Shown piece after piece: positions 1 through 8,957 of a stretch of DNA of 64,000 bases. The notes beneath the pieces were generated by a model. The model was not told the DNA's origin and searched no databases. It saw only the letters and a program-made list of their open reading frames with translations. The position numbers were made by a program, and so were the translations under genes. Origin of the DNA: Martinezella multihospitum (GTDB lineage Bacteria; Pseudomonadota; Alphaproteobacteria; Rhizobiales; Rhizobiaceae); assembly GCF_900094585.1 (NCBI RefSeq), contig NZ_FMAG01000001.1:248001-312000 (forward strand). The letters run 5' to 3'. Each line of letters opens with the position of its first letter. Position 1 is the stretch's first letter.

Positions 1-1
1 G

Positions 2-802
2 CCGGCTGCACGCGATGAGCTCGACCGTCTGAACGCCGAATGGGGCTTTACCGCCTTCAAGCTCAGCCCCTGGCGCATCGACATGCACGCCCATCGCTGG
101 GGTAATGTCGTCAAGGCATCGGCCGACTATTTCCGCTCGCTGCGCGAAACCGTGCGCGACGACTATGAGATCGCCTTTGACGCCCATGCGAAGATCTTCG
201 AGCCGGTTGCAGCCCGCCAGCTCGGCAATGCGCTCGCACCTTATGACCCGCTCTTTTACGAAGAGCCGTTGCGCCCCGAAAACATCGAGATGTGGGGTGA
301 ATTGAAGCAGGGCCTCAATTGCGTGCTCGCGACGGGCGAATCCCTCTATAATCGCAACGAGTTCCTGCGTCTGCTGCAGGTCAAGGGCGCCGACCTCATC
401 CAGCCGGATATCTGCGTCGTCGGCGGCATCAGCGAGATGCGGCGCATCGCGACGATCGCCGAGGCGCATTTCGTCGGCGTTGCTCCGCACAACCCGATGG
501 GACCGCTCGCGACCGCCGTCAACGTGCATTTCTCGGCCGCCGCGCAGAACTTCAAGATCCTCGAATATCGTCTGCCGAAGGGTCAGGCCTACGTCTATGG
601 CGGCAACGAGGTCGAGCAGCGACAGGGCGAAACCCGCTATGTCGTCGATCCCTATCTGCCGAAGGACGGCTATCTCGAGCTTCGTCCCGACCGGCCGGGC
701 TGGGGTGTCGAGATGGATGAAAAGGCAATGGAAGAGGATGGCTACATCCATTGGCAACGGCGCGTGCCCAAGCGCCCGGACGGCTCCTACGCCTTTGCGT
801 GA
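2..802 (+). CDS. Enolase-superfamily sugar-acid dehydratase (galactonate dehydratase-like), C-terminal part
   Basis: The reading frame is open to the left edge, so the N-terminal capping domain and true start lie outside the window. What remains is the catalytic barrel of the mandelate racemase/muconate lactonizing group: metal-ligand motifs FDAHAK, YEEP and ATGES in order, then GGISEM and the APHNP motif whose His is a catalytic base in galactonate dehydratase-like members. Family members dehydrate C6 sugar acids to 2-keto-3-deoxy acids in the cytoplasm. The exact substrate cannot be told without the N-terminal half. A strong terminator follows, and the convergent MFS gene is of a family that carries such acids, which fits a sugar-acid pathway. 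Confidence 0.85.
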   Translation, partial: PAARDELDRLNAEWGFTAFKLSPWRIDMHAHRWGNVVKASADYFRSLRETVRDDYEIAFDAHAKIFEPVAARQLGNALAPYDPLFYEEPLRPENIEMWGELKQGLNCVLATGESLYNRNEFLRLLQVKGADLIQPDICVVGGISEMRRIATIAEAHFVGVAPHNPMGPLATAVNVHFSAAAQNFKILEYRLPKGQAYVYGGNEVEQRQGETRYVVDPYLPKDGYLELRPDRPGWGVEMDEKAMEEDGYIHWQRRVPKRPDGSYAFA

Positions 803-831
803 GCTTGCTATCAGCGTCACCTGAAAAACTG

Positions 832-855
832 GGGCGGCCATCAGGCCGCCCTTCT
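832..855. terminator. Rho-independent terminator, probably bidirectional
   Basis: GGGCGGCC (832-839), loop ATCA, then GGCCGCCC (844-851) form a perfect 8-bp GC stem followed by TTCT. It lies between the converging dehydratase and MFS genes. Confidence 0.75.
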
Positions 856-889
856 CATTTGGAAGCTGCCTTTGCAAACCTGAGCGCAA

Positions 890-2200
890 TCACTTCACGC
901 GGGCTGCGTTCGGATTGCCAAGATCTTCCGGCCGCGGCGCACGCGGTATCATGCGTCCGATCACAAGGACCAACAGCACCGCAATCAGAAGGCAGGCAGC
1001 CAGGAAGAACATCGGTGCGATCGTGCTTCCTGTGGAATCCTTGATCCAAGGGACGACGTTCTGGGCGATGAAGCCGCCGAGATTGCCGACGGAGTTGATC
1101 GCGGCAAGGCCTGCGGCAGCCCCCGCTCCCTGCAGGAAGCGCGAGGGAAGGCTCCAGAATACCGGCTGGCCTGCGAAGATGCCGGCGGCGGCAATGGAGA
1201 GGAAAGCAAACTGCAGCGTATGGTCTGGAATAACGGCGGATAAGACCAGGCTCACGGCGCCGACGAGCGCGGGAATGACGATATAGGGCGTCTTGGACTC
1301 CGCCTTGTCCGCTGCCCGCGGCACGGCATAAAGCGCGATGGCGACGAGAAGCCAGGGGATGATGTTCAGGAATCCGTTCGTCGTGTTGCTGACACCGAAA
1401 TTCTTGACGATGGTCGGCAGCCAGTAGCTGAGGCCATAGGCGGCCAACGGGAAACCGATATAGCAAAGCGACATCAGCAATACGCGCGGATTGATCAGCG
1501 CCTTGAAGCCGTCGGCGGCGTTCTGCTCCATGCCGGAATTTTCCGCCGCGATCCGATCCTTCAGCCAGTTCTTTTCCGTATCGTCTAGGAACAGCGCCTT
1601 GGACGGCAGATCCGGCAGATAAAACAGGGTGATGAAGCCGGCAATAATGGCTGGGATACCGGTCACCAGGAAGACCCATTGCCAGCCGGCAATACCATAA
1701 AGGCCATTCAGGTCCAGCAGCACACCACCAAGCGGCGCGCCGATCGCATTGGCAAAGGCGCTGAAGATCATGAAAAGCCCGACCATCGTGCCGCGATAGG
1801 CCGAGGGATACCAAAGGGTTAGCAGATAGAGCACGCCCGGAAAGAAGCCGGCCTCGCAGGCGCCGAGCAGGAAGCGAAGAATATAGAACATGGTCGCATT
1901 CTGCGTATAGGCCAGCGCGACCGTGACCGCTCCCCAGGAGATCAGGATGCGCGCGAACCACCTGCTGGCTCCGAACCTGTCGAGAAGCAGGTTGCTCGGC
2001 ACCTCGAAGATGAAATAGCCGATGAAGAACAGCGACGCGCCAAGGCCATAGGCATATTCGCTCATGCCAAGCGCATCGACCATCTCAAGCTTGGCGTAAC
2101 TGACGTTCTGGCGATCGATATAGGCGATCAGATAGAGGATGCCCAGAAAGGGCATAAGCCTCCAGGTGATCTTGGAAATAAGCTGCTTCTCATCAATCAC
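890..2200 (-). CDS. MFS transporter, anion:cation symporter (ACS) family
   Basis: A 436-residue inner-membrane protein with about 12 hydrophobic segments. The beginning (RLMPFLGILYLIAYIDRQNV) and the segment after TM4 (LTLWYPSAYRGTMVGLFM) are typical of ACS-family permeases that take up organic anions such as galactonate, glucarate, tartrate or phthalate with protons. It converges on the sugar-acid dehydratase at the left edge, so uptake of that enzyme's substrate is a reasonable inference, not shown by sequence. Length is normal for the family. Confidence 0.88.
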   Translation of the reverse strand: MIDEKQLISKITWRLMPFLGILYLIAYIDRQNVSYAKLEMVDALGMSEYAYGLGASLFFIGYFIFEVPSNLLLDRFGASRWFARILISWGAVTVALAYTQNATMFYILRFLLGACEAGFFPGVLYLLTLWYPSAYRGTMVGLFMIFSAFANAIGAPLGGVLLDLNGLYGIAGWQWVFLVTGIPAIIAGFITLFYLPDLPSKALFLDDTEKNWLKDRIAAENSGMEQNAADGFKALINPRVLLMSLCYIGFPLAAYGLSYWLPTIVKNFGVSNTTNGFLNIIPWLLVAIALYAVPRAADKAESKTPYIVIPALVGAVSLVLSAVIPDHTLQFAFLSIAAAGIFAGQPVFWSLPSRFLQGAGAAAGLAAINSVGNLGGFIAQNVVPWIKDSTGSTIAPMFFLAACLLIAVLLVLVIGRMIPRAPRPEDLGNPNAARVK

Positions 2201-2363
2201 GCCTCTTCCTCCCTGAAAGATGATTATGATTGATATAGATAGCGCAACTCAGCGTTTATCAATGCGCCGAGAAACAAAGCTTATTCCGCCCATGGAACTC
2301 GTGACGGAAACAACGAACCAGCCCTTTCATAGCGAAAACGCTAGTCAGCCGGCGGCTCGCGCT

Positions 2364-2570
2364 TCAAGCGACGCGTTCGAACTGGGTGCGGATATGCTCG
2401 ATATAGTGCTGGCCGGGCGACGGCGCCTTCACCATGGCGATCGCCGCTTTCTGCGGAACGCCGGTAAATTGACGTTCCTCGCCGTTTTTGAAGCGGATAT
2501 AAAGCCGCCCGTCATCCGGGCGGAAATAGACTGATTTGATGATTTTTGACGAAACCGGGAGCTCTTGCAT
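2364..2570 (-). CDS. KTSC-domain small protein
   Basis: A 68-residue protein matching the whole KTSC domain: VSSKIIKSVYF, an alternating strand region LYIRFKNGEE, the conserved GVP, and a C-terminal S-x-G-x-(Y)-x-x-x-I pattern (SPGQHYIEHI). KTSC proteins are small, cytosolic and of no agreed function; similar domains occur in lysyl-tRNA synthetase-related and phage proteins. A Shine-Dalgarno-like AAGGTGA precedes the ATG. It stands alone, with about 115 bp to the VOC gene upstream. Confidence 0.7.
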   Translation of the reverse strand: MQELPVSSKIIKSVYFRPDDGRLYIRFKNGEERQFTGVPQKAAIAMVKAPSPGQHYIEHIRTQFERVA

Positions 2571-2686
2571 GGGTCACCTTACCTCTGGCCGGCTTTGTCG
2601 CATGAAAACCGAAATATTGGGTGAAGCGACCTAGTTAATCAAAGATAGAGTTGCAGCGCTCTATTTTATCGATTGCGCCCAGCACC

Positions 2687-3118
2687 TTAGCGATCCTGCG
2701 GCAACGCATCCTCGGCATAGAGAGATGCGAATTCCGCGCTTGGCGGTATCGGCTTGATGATGTCGATCAAGACGCCGTTCGGATCGGATGTTATGAAATG
2801 ACGTTGACCGAAATCCTCGTCACGGATGGCGAGCAGGATCGGCAGGCCGGCCGCCTGCAGGCGGTCATGGACCGCGTCGACGTCTTCCACTTCGAAATTG
2901 AGCAATAGTCCGGCCACCTGGCCTCGCCCTTTTGTCGGGATCGTCTCATGCCGGCCATCCAGAATGGCGAGATTGATACCGCTGTCTTCAGCCGATTGCA
3001 GATGGACGTACCAATCGCTTGCGAAGTTTTCCTGAAACCCGAAATGCTCGATGTAGAAGGCTGCAGTTTCCGCCACCTGCTCAGTCATGATGACAGGATA
3101 ATAGCTCGTTACCTTCAT
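2687..3118 (-). CDS. VOC (glyoxalase/bleomycin-resistance) family protein
   Basis: A 143-residue single VOC module pair (beta-alpha-beta-beta-beta). It starts [20 protein letters not shown] and ends with the family's [10 protein letters not shown] strand. Members bind a metal or small hydrophobic ligand and act as lyases, dioxygenases or drug-binding resistance proteins. It is divergent from the TetR gene, and the 70-bp gap holds two operator-like repeats, so it is probably that regulator's target. The ligand is unknown. Confidence 0.85.
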   Translation of the reverse strand: MKVTSYYPVIMTEQVAETAAFYIEHFGFQENFASDWYVHLQSAEDSGINLAILDGRHETIPTKGRGQVAGLLLNFEVEDVDAVHDRLQAAGLPILLAIRDEDFGQRHFITSDPNGVLIDIIKPIPPSAEFASLYAEDALPQDR

Positions 3119-3140
3119 GCTTCACTTCCTCCCCGAAAAG

Positions 3141-3190
3141 ACATACAATCTGCCTGTATTCTTTTCAAATAACATACAGGCTGCATGCAT
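3141..3190. promoter_or_regulatory. Tandem operator-like repeats in the VOC/TetR divergent promoter
   Basis: ACATACAATCTGCCTGTAT (3141-3159) is repeated as ACATACAGGCTGCATGCAT (3172-3190), 15 of 19 positions identical, 31 bp apart (about three helical turns). The first copy holds the dyad ATACA-N7-TGTAT. The second reaches into the start codon of the TetR gene. Placement suits binding sites for that TetR protein controlling itself and the VOC gene; binding is inferred. Confidence 0.5.
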
Positions 3191-3770
3191 GCAAGATCCA
3201 CGCTCCAATCGTGAAAGAACCGAAAAGACCAAGGCCGCACTCATCGCGGCTGCACGCGCTTTGTTCGTGGAAAAGGGCTATGCCGAGACCTCGACGCCGG
3301 AGATCGTCGCTGCCGCCGGCATTACCCGCGGCGCGCTCTATCATCATTTCGAGGACAAGCGCGCGCTGTTTCGCGCAGTCGTCACGGAGGAAGCGCTGGC
3401 GGTGACACGCGCCATAGAGAAGGCAACCCCTGATCATCTTGCGCCACGCGCAGCCCTGATCGCCGGCAGCAATGCCTATCTCGATGCAATGCGAACCTTT
3501 GGCCGTACGCGACTTCTGCTGATTGAAGGACCAACCGTCCTTGGCTTTGTCGACATGAAGCAGCTGGACGAGGAAACCACCACGCTCACGCTGAAGCACG
3601 GCTTGGAAGCAGCGCTCAGTCGCGGTCAAGGGTCAGATATCCCCGTCGCTGCGCTTGCCGATATCCTGTCTGCCGCATTCGATCGTGCTGCCCTTGCCGT
3701 CGATGCAGGCGGCGATGCAGATCGCTATCGCGCAGCCATCGCGCATATGATCGAACGCATCGCAGGCTGA
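3189..3770 (+). CDS. TetR/AcrR-family transcriptional regulator
   Basis: A 193-residue protein with the TetR helix-turn-helix near residues 30-60 (TPEIVAAAGITRGALYHHF) and a variable helical ligand-binding C-terminal domain. The ATG at 3189 is chosen because family N-termini begin just before the ERTEKTKAALIAAARALF helix; a longer frame upstream would read through the promoter. It is divergent from the VOC gene and probably represses it until a small molecule binds. The ligand is unknown. Confidence 0.88.
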   Translation: MQDPRSNRERTEKTKAALIAAARALFVEKGYAETSTPEIVAAAGITRGALYHHFEDKRALFRAVVTEEALAVTRAIEKATPDHLAPRAALIAGSNAYLDAMRTFGRTRLLLIEGPTVLGFVDMKQLDEETTTLTLKHGLEAALSRGQGSDIPVAALADILSAAFDRAALAVDAGGDADRYRAAIAHMIERIAG

Positions 3771-3903
3771 TGCGTTTGCCGGTCAAGTCGCAACCGATTA
3801 CAGCCCATGAGTCATAGCATAACGGGCCGCCTGGACTGCTCATTGATGCATGCTGCACACTGCCATGGAATGTTTTCGCATATTATTTGGGCACGCCTAT
3901 TGC

Positions 3904-3932
3904 TTGACACTTTTTTAGCCCCCTTCTATGAT
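3904..3932 (+). promoter_or_regulatory. Sigma-70-type promoter of the BMP/deaminase operon
   Basis: TTGACA (3904-3909), 17-bp spacer, TATGAT (3927-3932), 37 bp before the ATG of the first operon gene. It also fits the rhizobial form CTTGAC-N17-CTATAT. It is the best promoter match in the window. Confidence 0.8.
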
Positions 3933-3968
3933 TTTTACCAAATGATCAAAAAGCAGGGGAACTGAAAA

Positions 3969-4955
3969 ATGACCAATGAAATCATACTATCACGCCGTGC
4001 AGTCATAGCGTCCGGCATAGCCCTTGGCGTCAGCGCGCTGGCGCCAGCCGCTCGCGCCGCCGCGCCGCTCAAGGTCGCGGGCATACACGCCTCGCCGGTC
4101 GAAAACGCCTGGAATTCCTGTCTTCACAAGGCACTCCAGGATGCGGCGAAGGAAGGTGTCATCGAATACGTCTTTTCGGAGGGCGTTTCAGGCACCGACT
4201 ATCCGCGTGCCATGCGCGAATATGCCGAACAGGGCAACAAGCTGATTATCGGCGAGGCCTATGCCGTAGAGAAGGAAGCGCGTCAGGTTGCGGCCGATTA
4301 CCCGGAGACGGCTTTCGTGCTGGGCTCCAGCGGCGAGGCGACGGGGAGCAATTTCGGAGTCTTTGGCACCTGGAATTATGATGGAGCCTATCTCGCTGGC
4401 ATGCTGGCCGGCAAGATGACCAAGTCAAACGTCGTCGGTTCCGTCGGTGCCATCCCGATCCCCGAAGTCAACATGCTGATCAATGCCTTCGCTGCCGGCG
4501 TCAAGGCAGTCAATCCCGACTGCAAGCACCTCGTCTCCTTTATCGGCACGTTCTTCGATCCGCCGAAGGCTCGCGAAGCCGGTCTTGCCCAGATCGATGC
4601 CGGAGCCGACGTTCTCTTCGGAGAACGCATCGGCACGGCCGATGCCGCCAAGGAACGCCACATCAAATCCGTGGGATCGCTGATCGATTACACGCCACGC
4701 TACCCCGATACCGTCTTTGCCAATGCCATGTGGTACTTCCGTCCCATTCTCAATGCTGCGATCGCCGATGTTGCCGCCGGCAAGCCGGTCGGCCGCAATT
4801 ACACGGCCTACGGGCTGATGAAGGAAGGCGGCAGCGACATCGTCTACGTCAAGGGCGTGGCGCCAGCGGAAGCAGAAGCGGCGATGGAGAAGGTTCGCGC
4901 CGACATCAAGTCGGGCGCCTTCGAAGTGCCGAAGGTCATGGACCAGCCGAAGTAA
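3969..4955 (+). CDS. BMP-family ABC transporter substrate-binding protein
   Basis: A 328-residue periplasmic binding protein of the basic-membrane-protein/PnrA group, whose known members bind nucleosides and related bases. The N-terminus has a twin-arginine pair (SRRAVIASG, residues 8-16) and a hydrophobic stretch ending ARAA, suggesting Tat or Sec export. The core has GEAYAVEKEARQVAADYP, the family's NYDGAYLAGMLAG and GKPVGRNYTAYGL. It is first in an operon with two BPD_transp_2 permeases, a double-domain ATPase, an amidase and a CodA-like deaminase, pointing to a nucleobase-like ligand. Confidence 0.88.
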   Translation: MTNEIILSRRAVIASGIALGVSALAPAARAAAPLKVAGIHASPVENAWNSCLHKALQDAAKEGVIEYVFSEGVSGTDYPRAMREYAEQGNKLIIGEAYAVEKEARQVAADYPETAFVLGSSGEATGSNFGVFGTWNYDGAYLAGMLAGKMTKSNVVGSVGAIPIPEVNMLINAFAAGVKAVNPDCKHLVSFIGTFFDPPKAREAGLAQIDAGADVLFGERIGTADAAKERHIKSVGSLIDYTPRYPDTVFANAMWYFRPILNAAIADVAAGKPVGRNYTAYGLMKEGGSDIVYVKGVAPAEAEAAMEKVRADIKSGAFEVPKVMDQPK

Positions 4956-4970
4956 GCGCTTGTCTCGATC

Positions 4971-6395
4971 ATGAGCAGCGCCTCCTTCGCCGACGCCACG
5001 GAACTGGCCGGCGCCATCAAGTCGGGAAAGCTTGCCTGCATCGATGTCATGCAGGCAACGCTTGCCGCCTGCGCCAAGCATGAAGAGCTTGGCGCCATCA
5101 CCTATCTTGACCCTGAACTGGGGCTGGCAACCGCGCACGCCCTGGATCAGGAGGCATCGAAAGATCCTGAGCGCTTTGCACTGCGGCCGTTTGCGGGTGT
5201 ACCGACTGTAGCGAAGGATCTTGGCGGCCCCTTTGCGGGACTGCCTGTCACGGCCGGGTCGCGCCTCTTCAGCCGCGCAGGCAAAGGCGCAGACAGCGAT
5301 CTGGCGGCCCGTTTCCGCAATGCCGGGCTCTGCGTATTCGGATTGAGCACCAGCCCTGAATTCGGCTTCTCGCTTACCTCCGAGCCTGTAATCGGACCCA
5401 TCTGTCGAAACCCGCTGGATCCAAGCAGGACGGCCGGTGGTTCCTCAGGCGGTGCGGCGGCTGCAGTCGCCGCTGGCATCGTGGCGATCGCCCATGCGAC
5501 GGACGCAGGCGGCTCCATCCGCGTGCCGGCTGCCTGTTGCGGCCTCGTCGGACTGAAGCCGACGCGCGGTGCGGTGCCAGCCGGCCCCTCCTTCGGAAAT
5601 CATCTTGGCGGCATCGCCAGCGAATTGGCGGTCACGCGTTCCGTGCGCGATGCCACGCGGATATTCGATGCGGTGCGGGGCAGGACAAGAGGACCGTTTG
5701 CCGAAATCGCCGCGCCGGCTCTCGAATTGGGCCGGCTTCGGGTCGGGGTCCTTTCAGATGCCGGAACGAATTACCCGATTGCAGCCGATCGGGCTAAGGC
5801 CATCGAAGCCGCTGCCGGCTTTCTCGAAAAGCGCGGGAACGATCTCGTTCCCCTCGCCTGGAAGCAAACGGAAAACGCGGTTCAGGCCAGTGCCCGTGCC
5901 TTTGGAGATATCATTTCCGTCAATATCGCCGGCTTGGTCGACGATCTCGGGCTGGATATGCTTGCTGCCGAGCCAATGACACAGGCGTTCATTACGCGCG
6001 GACGCGCGTTGACGGCGACGAAGCTCTGGGGCTCGCTCAATGGAGCCGTTCAGGCGAGCCGCATTCTCTGGGATATTTTCGACGCGGTGGACGTTATCAT
6101 CATGCCGATGCTGGCGACGGCGCCCCCACCCATCGGATCCTTTCCGACCGATCATTCCGACACCGAATTGCACCTCGAACGCATGACGGCTTTTGCCCCC
6201 TTTGCGTCTCTCGCCAATATTTCCGGCTTTCCGGCACTGACCCTGCCCTTCGGCGAAGATGCCGACGGAATGCCCTTGCCGATCCAGATAATGGCGCCGA
6301 TGGGCGAAGAAGCCTTGCTGCTTCGCCTTGCCGCCGAACTGGAAGCAGAACAACGTTGGCAGCACCGCTTTCCGATCGCAGGTTTCCCGACATGA
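4971..6395 (+). CDS. Amidase-signature family hydrolase
   Basis: A 474-residue amidase with the complete Ser-cisSer-Lys triad: Lys82 (VAKDLGG), cis-Ser158 in AGGSSGG, and nucleophile Ser182 in DAGGSIRVPAA, the last two 24 residues apart as in malonamidase E2. It hydrolyses an amide or ureide bond in the cytoplasm. It sits 15 bp after the binding-protein gene and overlaps the ATPase start by ATGA, so it belongs to the importer operon. It probably acts on the imported compound or a breakdown product after deamination. The substrate is not recognisable from sequence. Confidence 0.85.
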   Translation: MSSASFADATELAGAIKSGKLACIDVMQATLAACAKHEELGAITYLDPELGLATAHALDQEASKDPERFALRPFAGVPTVAKDLGGPFAGLPVTAGSRLFSRAGKGADSDLAARFRNAGLCVFGLSTSPEFGFSLTSEPVIGPICRNPLDPSRTAGGSSGGAAAAVAAGIVAIAHATDAGGSIRVPAACCGLVGLKPTRGAVPAGPSFGNHLGGIASELAVTRSVRDATRIFDAVRGRTRGPFAEIAAPALELGRLRVGVLSDAGTNYPIAADRAKAIEAAAGFLEKRGNDLVPLAWKQTENAVQASARAFGDIISVNIAGLVDDLGLDMLAAEPMTQAFITRGRALTATKLWGSLNGAVQASRILWDIFDAVDVIIMPMLATAPPPIGSFPTDHSDTELHLERMTAFAPFASLANISGFPALTLPFGEDADGMPLPIQIMAPMGEEALLLRLAAELEAEQRWQHRFPIAGFPT

Positions 6396-7918
6396 CCGCA
6401 CCCGTTCTCACCATCGAAGGCGTCAGCAAGCGCTTCGGCAGCACCCTTGCCAACGACAATATTTCCCTCACCTTGGCGAAAGGCGAGATCATCGCTCTGC
6501 TCGGCGAAAACGGTGCCGGCAAGACAACACTGATGAGCATCCTTTTTGGCCACTATGTACCCGATACCGGACGCATCCTCGTGGATGACACGGAGTTGCC
6601 GCCGGGCAAGCCACGCGCCGCGATCCGGGCTGGCATCGGCATGGTCCATCAGCACTTCTCGCTCGCGCCCAATCTGACCGTGCTGGAAAACGTCATGACC
6701 GGCACGGAAAAACTCTGGTCGCTCAACTCTCAAACAACGACAGCCCGCAAGAAATTACTGGCGATCTCCGAGCGTTTCGGCCTGAAGGTCGATCCCGATG
6801 CGCGCCTCGGCGATCTCTCGGTCGGCGAACAGCAGCGGGTAGAAATCCTGAAAGCGCTCTACAACGATGCCCGCATCCTGATCCTCGACGAGCCGACCGC
6901 GGTTCTGACACAGATCGAAGCAGAGAAGCTGTTCTCGACGTTGAAGCAGATGGCCGCGCAAGGCCTCTCCCTGATCTTCATCTCCCACAAGCTCGATGAG
7001 GTCATGGCCACGGCCGATCGCATCGTCGTCCTGCGCGGTGGCAAGGTCGCCGCCGAGCGCCGAGCGGTCGAGACCAGCAAATCCGAGCTTGCCGAGCTTA
7101 TGGTCGGGCATCGCGTGACGCGCCCGACCCGCGAAGCGTCGACACCGGGTGAAGTTGCGCTGGAAGCTCGTAATATCACCGCAAGGGTTGGCGGTGTCGA
7201 ACGATTGAAACGCGTTAGCTTTCATCTGCGCGCCGGTGAGATTCTCGGCATCATCGGTGTATCTGGCAATGGACAGGCGACTTTAGGCCAGATCCTGTCG
7301 GGCACGCTCGCCCGTTTATCCGGCGAGCTTCTATTGTTTGGGGAGCCTGTCGGCGATCTCGACGTAACTGAAATCATCAGTGCAGGCATCGGGCGCATTC
7401 CCGAAGACCGAAACCGCGATGGCGCAATCGGCGAAATGGCGATCTGGGAAAATGCCGTGCTGGAGCGCCTGCCTGCCTATTCGAAGCACGGCCTGGTCGA
7501 TCGCAGCGCCGGCATGGCCTTTGCACAAAGGATCATCGAGACATTCGATGTGCGCGGCGGCAACGCAGCGAGCCGCATCCGGCTACTGTCAGGCGGCAAC
7601 ATGCAGAAGCTGATCCTTGGCCGCAACCTTTACGAACGACCGCGTATCCTTATTGCCGCCCAGCCGGCGCGAGGACTGGACGAAGGCGCAGTCGCCGCCG
7701 TTCATGAGCGCATTCTGGAAGCCCGTCGCCAGGGCACCGCCGTTCTGCTGATTTCGGAAGACCTGGATGAAGTCATTGCCTTGGCCGATCGCATTCAGGC
7801 GATCGTCGGCGGCCGTCTCTCTGCACCAGTCGATGCAGATGAAGCGGATGCGCGCCTCTTGGGCCTGATGATGGCCGGAGAATGGAAAGAGAAGAGCGGA
7901 GCCGACAATGCGGTTTGA
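6392..7918 (+). CDS. BMP-type ABC importer ATP-binding protein (two NBDs)
   Basis: A 508-residue protein with two nucleotide-binding domains. The first has a full Walker A (GENGAGKTT, Lys44), the signature LSVGEQQRVEIL and Walker B LILDEPTA. The second has a degenerate Walker A (GVSGNGQATL) but keeps LSGGNMQKLILGR, as is usual for nucleoside-type importers. The ATG at 6392 overlaps the amidase stop (ATGA); a start 36 bp earlier would lie well inside the amidase. It powers the two following permeases. Confidence 0.9.
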   Translation: MTAPVLTIEGVSKRFGSTLANDNISLTLAKGEIIALLGENGAGKTTLMSILFGHYVPDTGRILVDDTELPPGKPRAAIRAGIGMVHQHFSLAPNLTVLENVMTGTEKLWSLNSQTTTARKKLLAISERFGLKVDPDARLGDLSVGEQQRVEILKALYNDARILILDEPTAVLTQIEAEKLFSTLKQMAAQGLSLIFISHKLDEVMATADRIVVLRGGKVAAERRAVETSKSELAELMVGHRVTRPTREASTPGEVALEARNITARVGGVERLKRVSFHLRAGEILGIIGVSGNGQATLGQILSGTLARLSGELLLFGEPVGDLDVTEIISAGIGRIPEDRNRDGAIGEMAIWENAVLERLPAYSKHGLVDRSAGMAFAQRIIETFDVRGGNAASRIRLLSGGNMQKLILGRNLYERPRILIAAQPARGLDEGAVAAVHERILEARRQGTAVLLISEDLDEVIALADRIQAIVGGRLSAPVDADEADARLLGLMMAGEWKEKSGADNAV

Positions 7919-8957
7919 ACGGCGCGAACACCGCCCAATCTACATGATGATCCTTGCCCCTCTGCTCGCGATCGTCGCAGCGCTCGCCTTGGCCGGCATC
8001 CTGATAGCGATTGCCGGTGCTCCGATCCTCGAAGCCTATCGCAGGATCCTTTTGGGCGCTTTCGGCTCTCGGCTTTCAGCAACGGAGACGCTGACCCGCG
8101 CGACACCGTTGATTCTAACGGGGCTTGCCGCCGCAGTGGCGTTCCGCGCCCGCCTCTGGAACATCGGTGCCGAGGGTCAATTCTATTTCGGTGCCATCGC
8201 TGTTGCAGCCTTCGGGTCGAAAATGCTCGCTGGCTTGCCCGGCCCCATCCTCATTCCGTTATTGATGATGATCGGCGCCATGGCCGGGATGATATTGATC
8301 CTCGTGCCGCTATGGCTGCGGCTGCGCTTTTCTGTCGATGAGGTCGTCACCAGCCTCATCCTGAATTTCATCGCCGTTCTCTTCGTCTCCATGCTGATCG
8401 ACGGCGTGCTGAAAGACCCGACGGCATTCGGCTGGCCGCAATCTCAGGCCCTTGTCGATCACGCCATGCTGCCAAAGCTGATCGCCCGCTCGCGCCTTCA
8501 CATCGGTTTTGCAATCGCGATCGTTATCGCGGCGATCGTCTATTTCATCCAGTCGCGCACCGTCTTCGGCATGCAGTCGCGGGCGGCAGGCCTCAACCCG
8601 TCAGGCGCCGTTTTTGCCGGCGTTCGCCTCGGCTCGACCCTCGTCAAGGTCGCCTGTCTTTCGGGCGGGCTTGCCGGCCTTGCCGGTGCCATCGAAGTCA
8701 TGGGCGTCAAAGGTTATGTCACGACCGATCTGTCCCCCGGCTTCGGCTATGCCGGCATCGTTGTTGCGATGCTTGCGAACCTCAACCCGCTTGGCGTCGT
8801 TCTTGCGGCGATCTTTACCGCGACGATGTTCGTCGGCGCTGACGGCATGAGCCGCAGCCTCGGCATTCCCACGTATATTGCCGACGTCACGGTCGCCTTA
8901 TCGCTGCTGACCATGCTGATCGCCTTGTTCTTCACGCAATACAGGATCCGCCGATGA
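7908..8957 (+). CDS. ABC importer permease 1 (BPD_transp_2)
   Basis: A 349-residue polytopic membrane protein of the branched-chain/nucleoside permease superfamily, with about 8-10 hydrophobic helices. Landmarks are LWNIGAEGQFYFGAI and the coupling-region segment AAGLNPSGAVFAGV before SGGLAGLAGA. It overlaps the ATPase gene by 11 bp and the second permease by ATGA. With that partner it should form the transmembrane channel of the BMP-type importer. Confidence 0.88.
   Translation: MRFERREHRPIYMMILAPLLAIVAALALAGILIAIAGAPILEAYRRILLGAFGSRLSATETLTRATPLILTGLAAAVAFRARLWNIGAEGQFYFGAIAVAAFGSKMLAGLPGPILIPLLMMIGAMAGMILILVPLWLRLRFSVDEVVTSLILNFIAVLFVSMLIDGVLKDPTAFGWPQSQALVDHAMLPKLIARSRLHIGFAIAIVIAAIVYFIQSRTVFGMQSRAAGLNPSGAVFAGVRLGSTLVKVACLSGGLAGLAGAIEVMGVKGYVTTDLSPGFGYAGIVVAMLANLNPLGVVLAAIFTATMFVGADGMSRSLGIPTYIADVTVALSLLTMLIALFFTQYRIRR

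Noticed and set aside
855..1961. 368-codon frame overlapping the MFS transporter on the same strand
   Set aside because: Alternative frame of the MFS gene without membrane segments or motifs.
3616..3858. 80-codon reverse frame over the end of the TetR gene
   Set aside because: No ribosome site and no protein-like character; mostly inside the TetR gene.
6356..6391. Earlier start for the BMP-type ATPase
   Set aside because: It would overlap the amidase by 40 bp; the ATG at 6392 forms the ATGA junction and fits the family N-terminus.
7241..7300. Degenerate second Walker A in the BMP-type ATPase as a damaging mutation
   Set aside because: A degenerate second site is usual in this family of double-domain importer ATPases.
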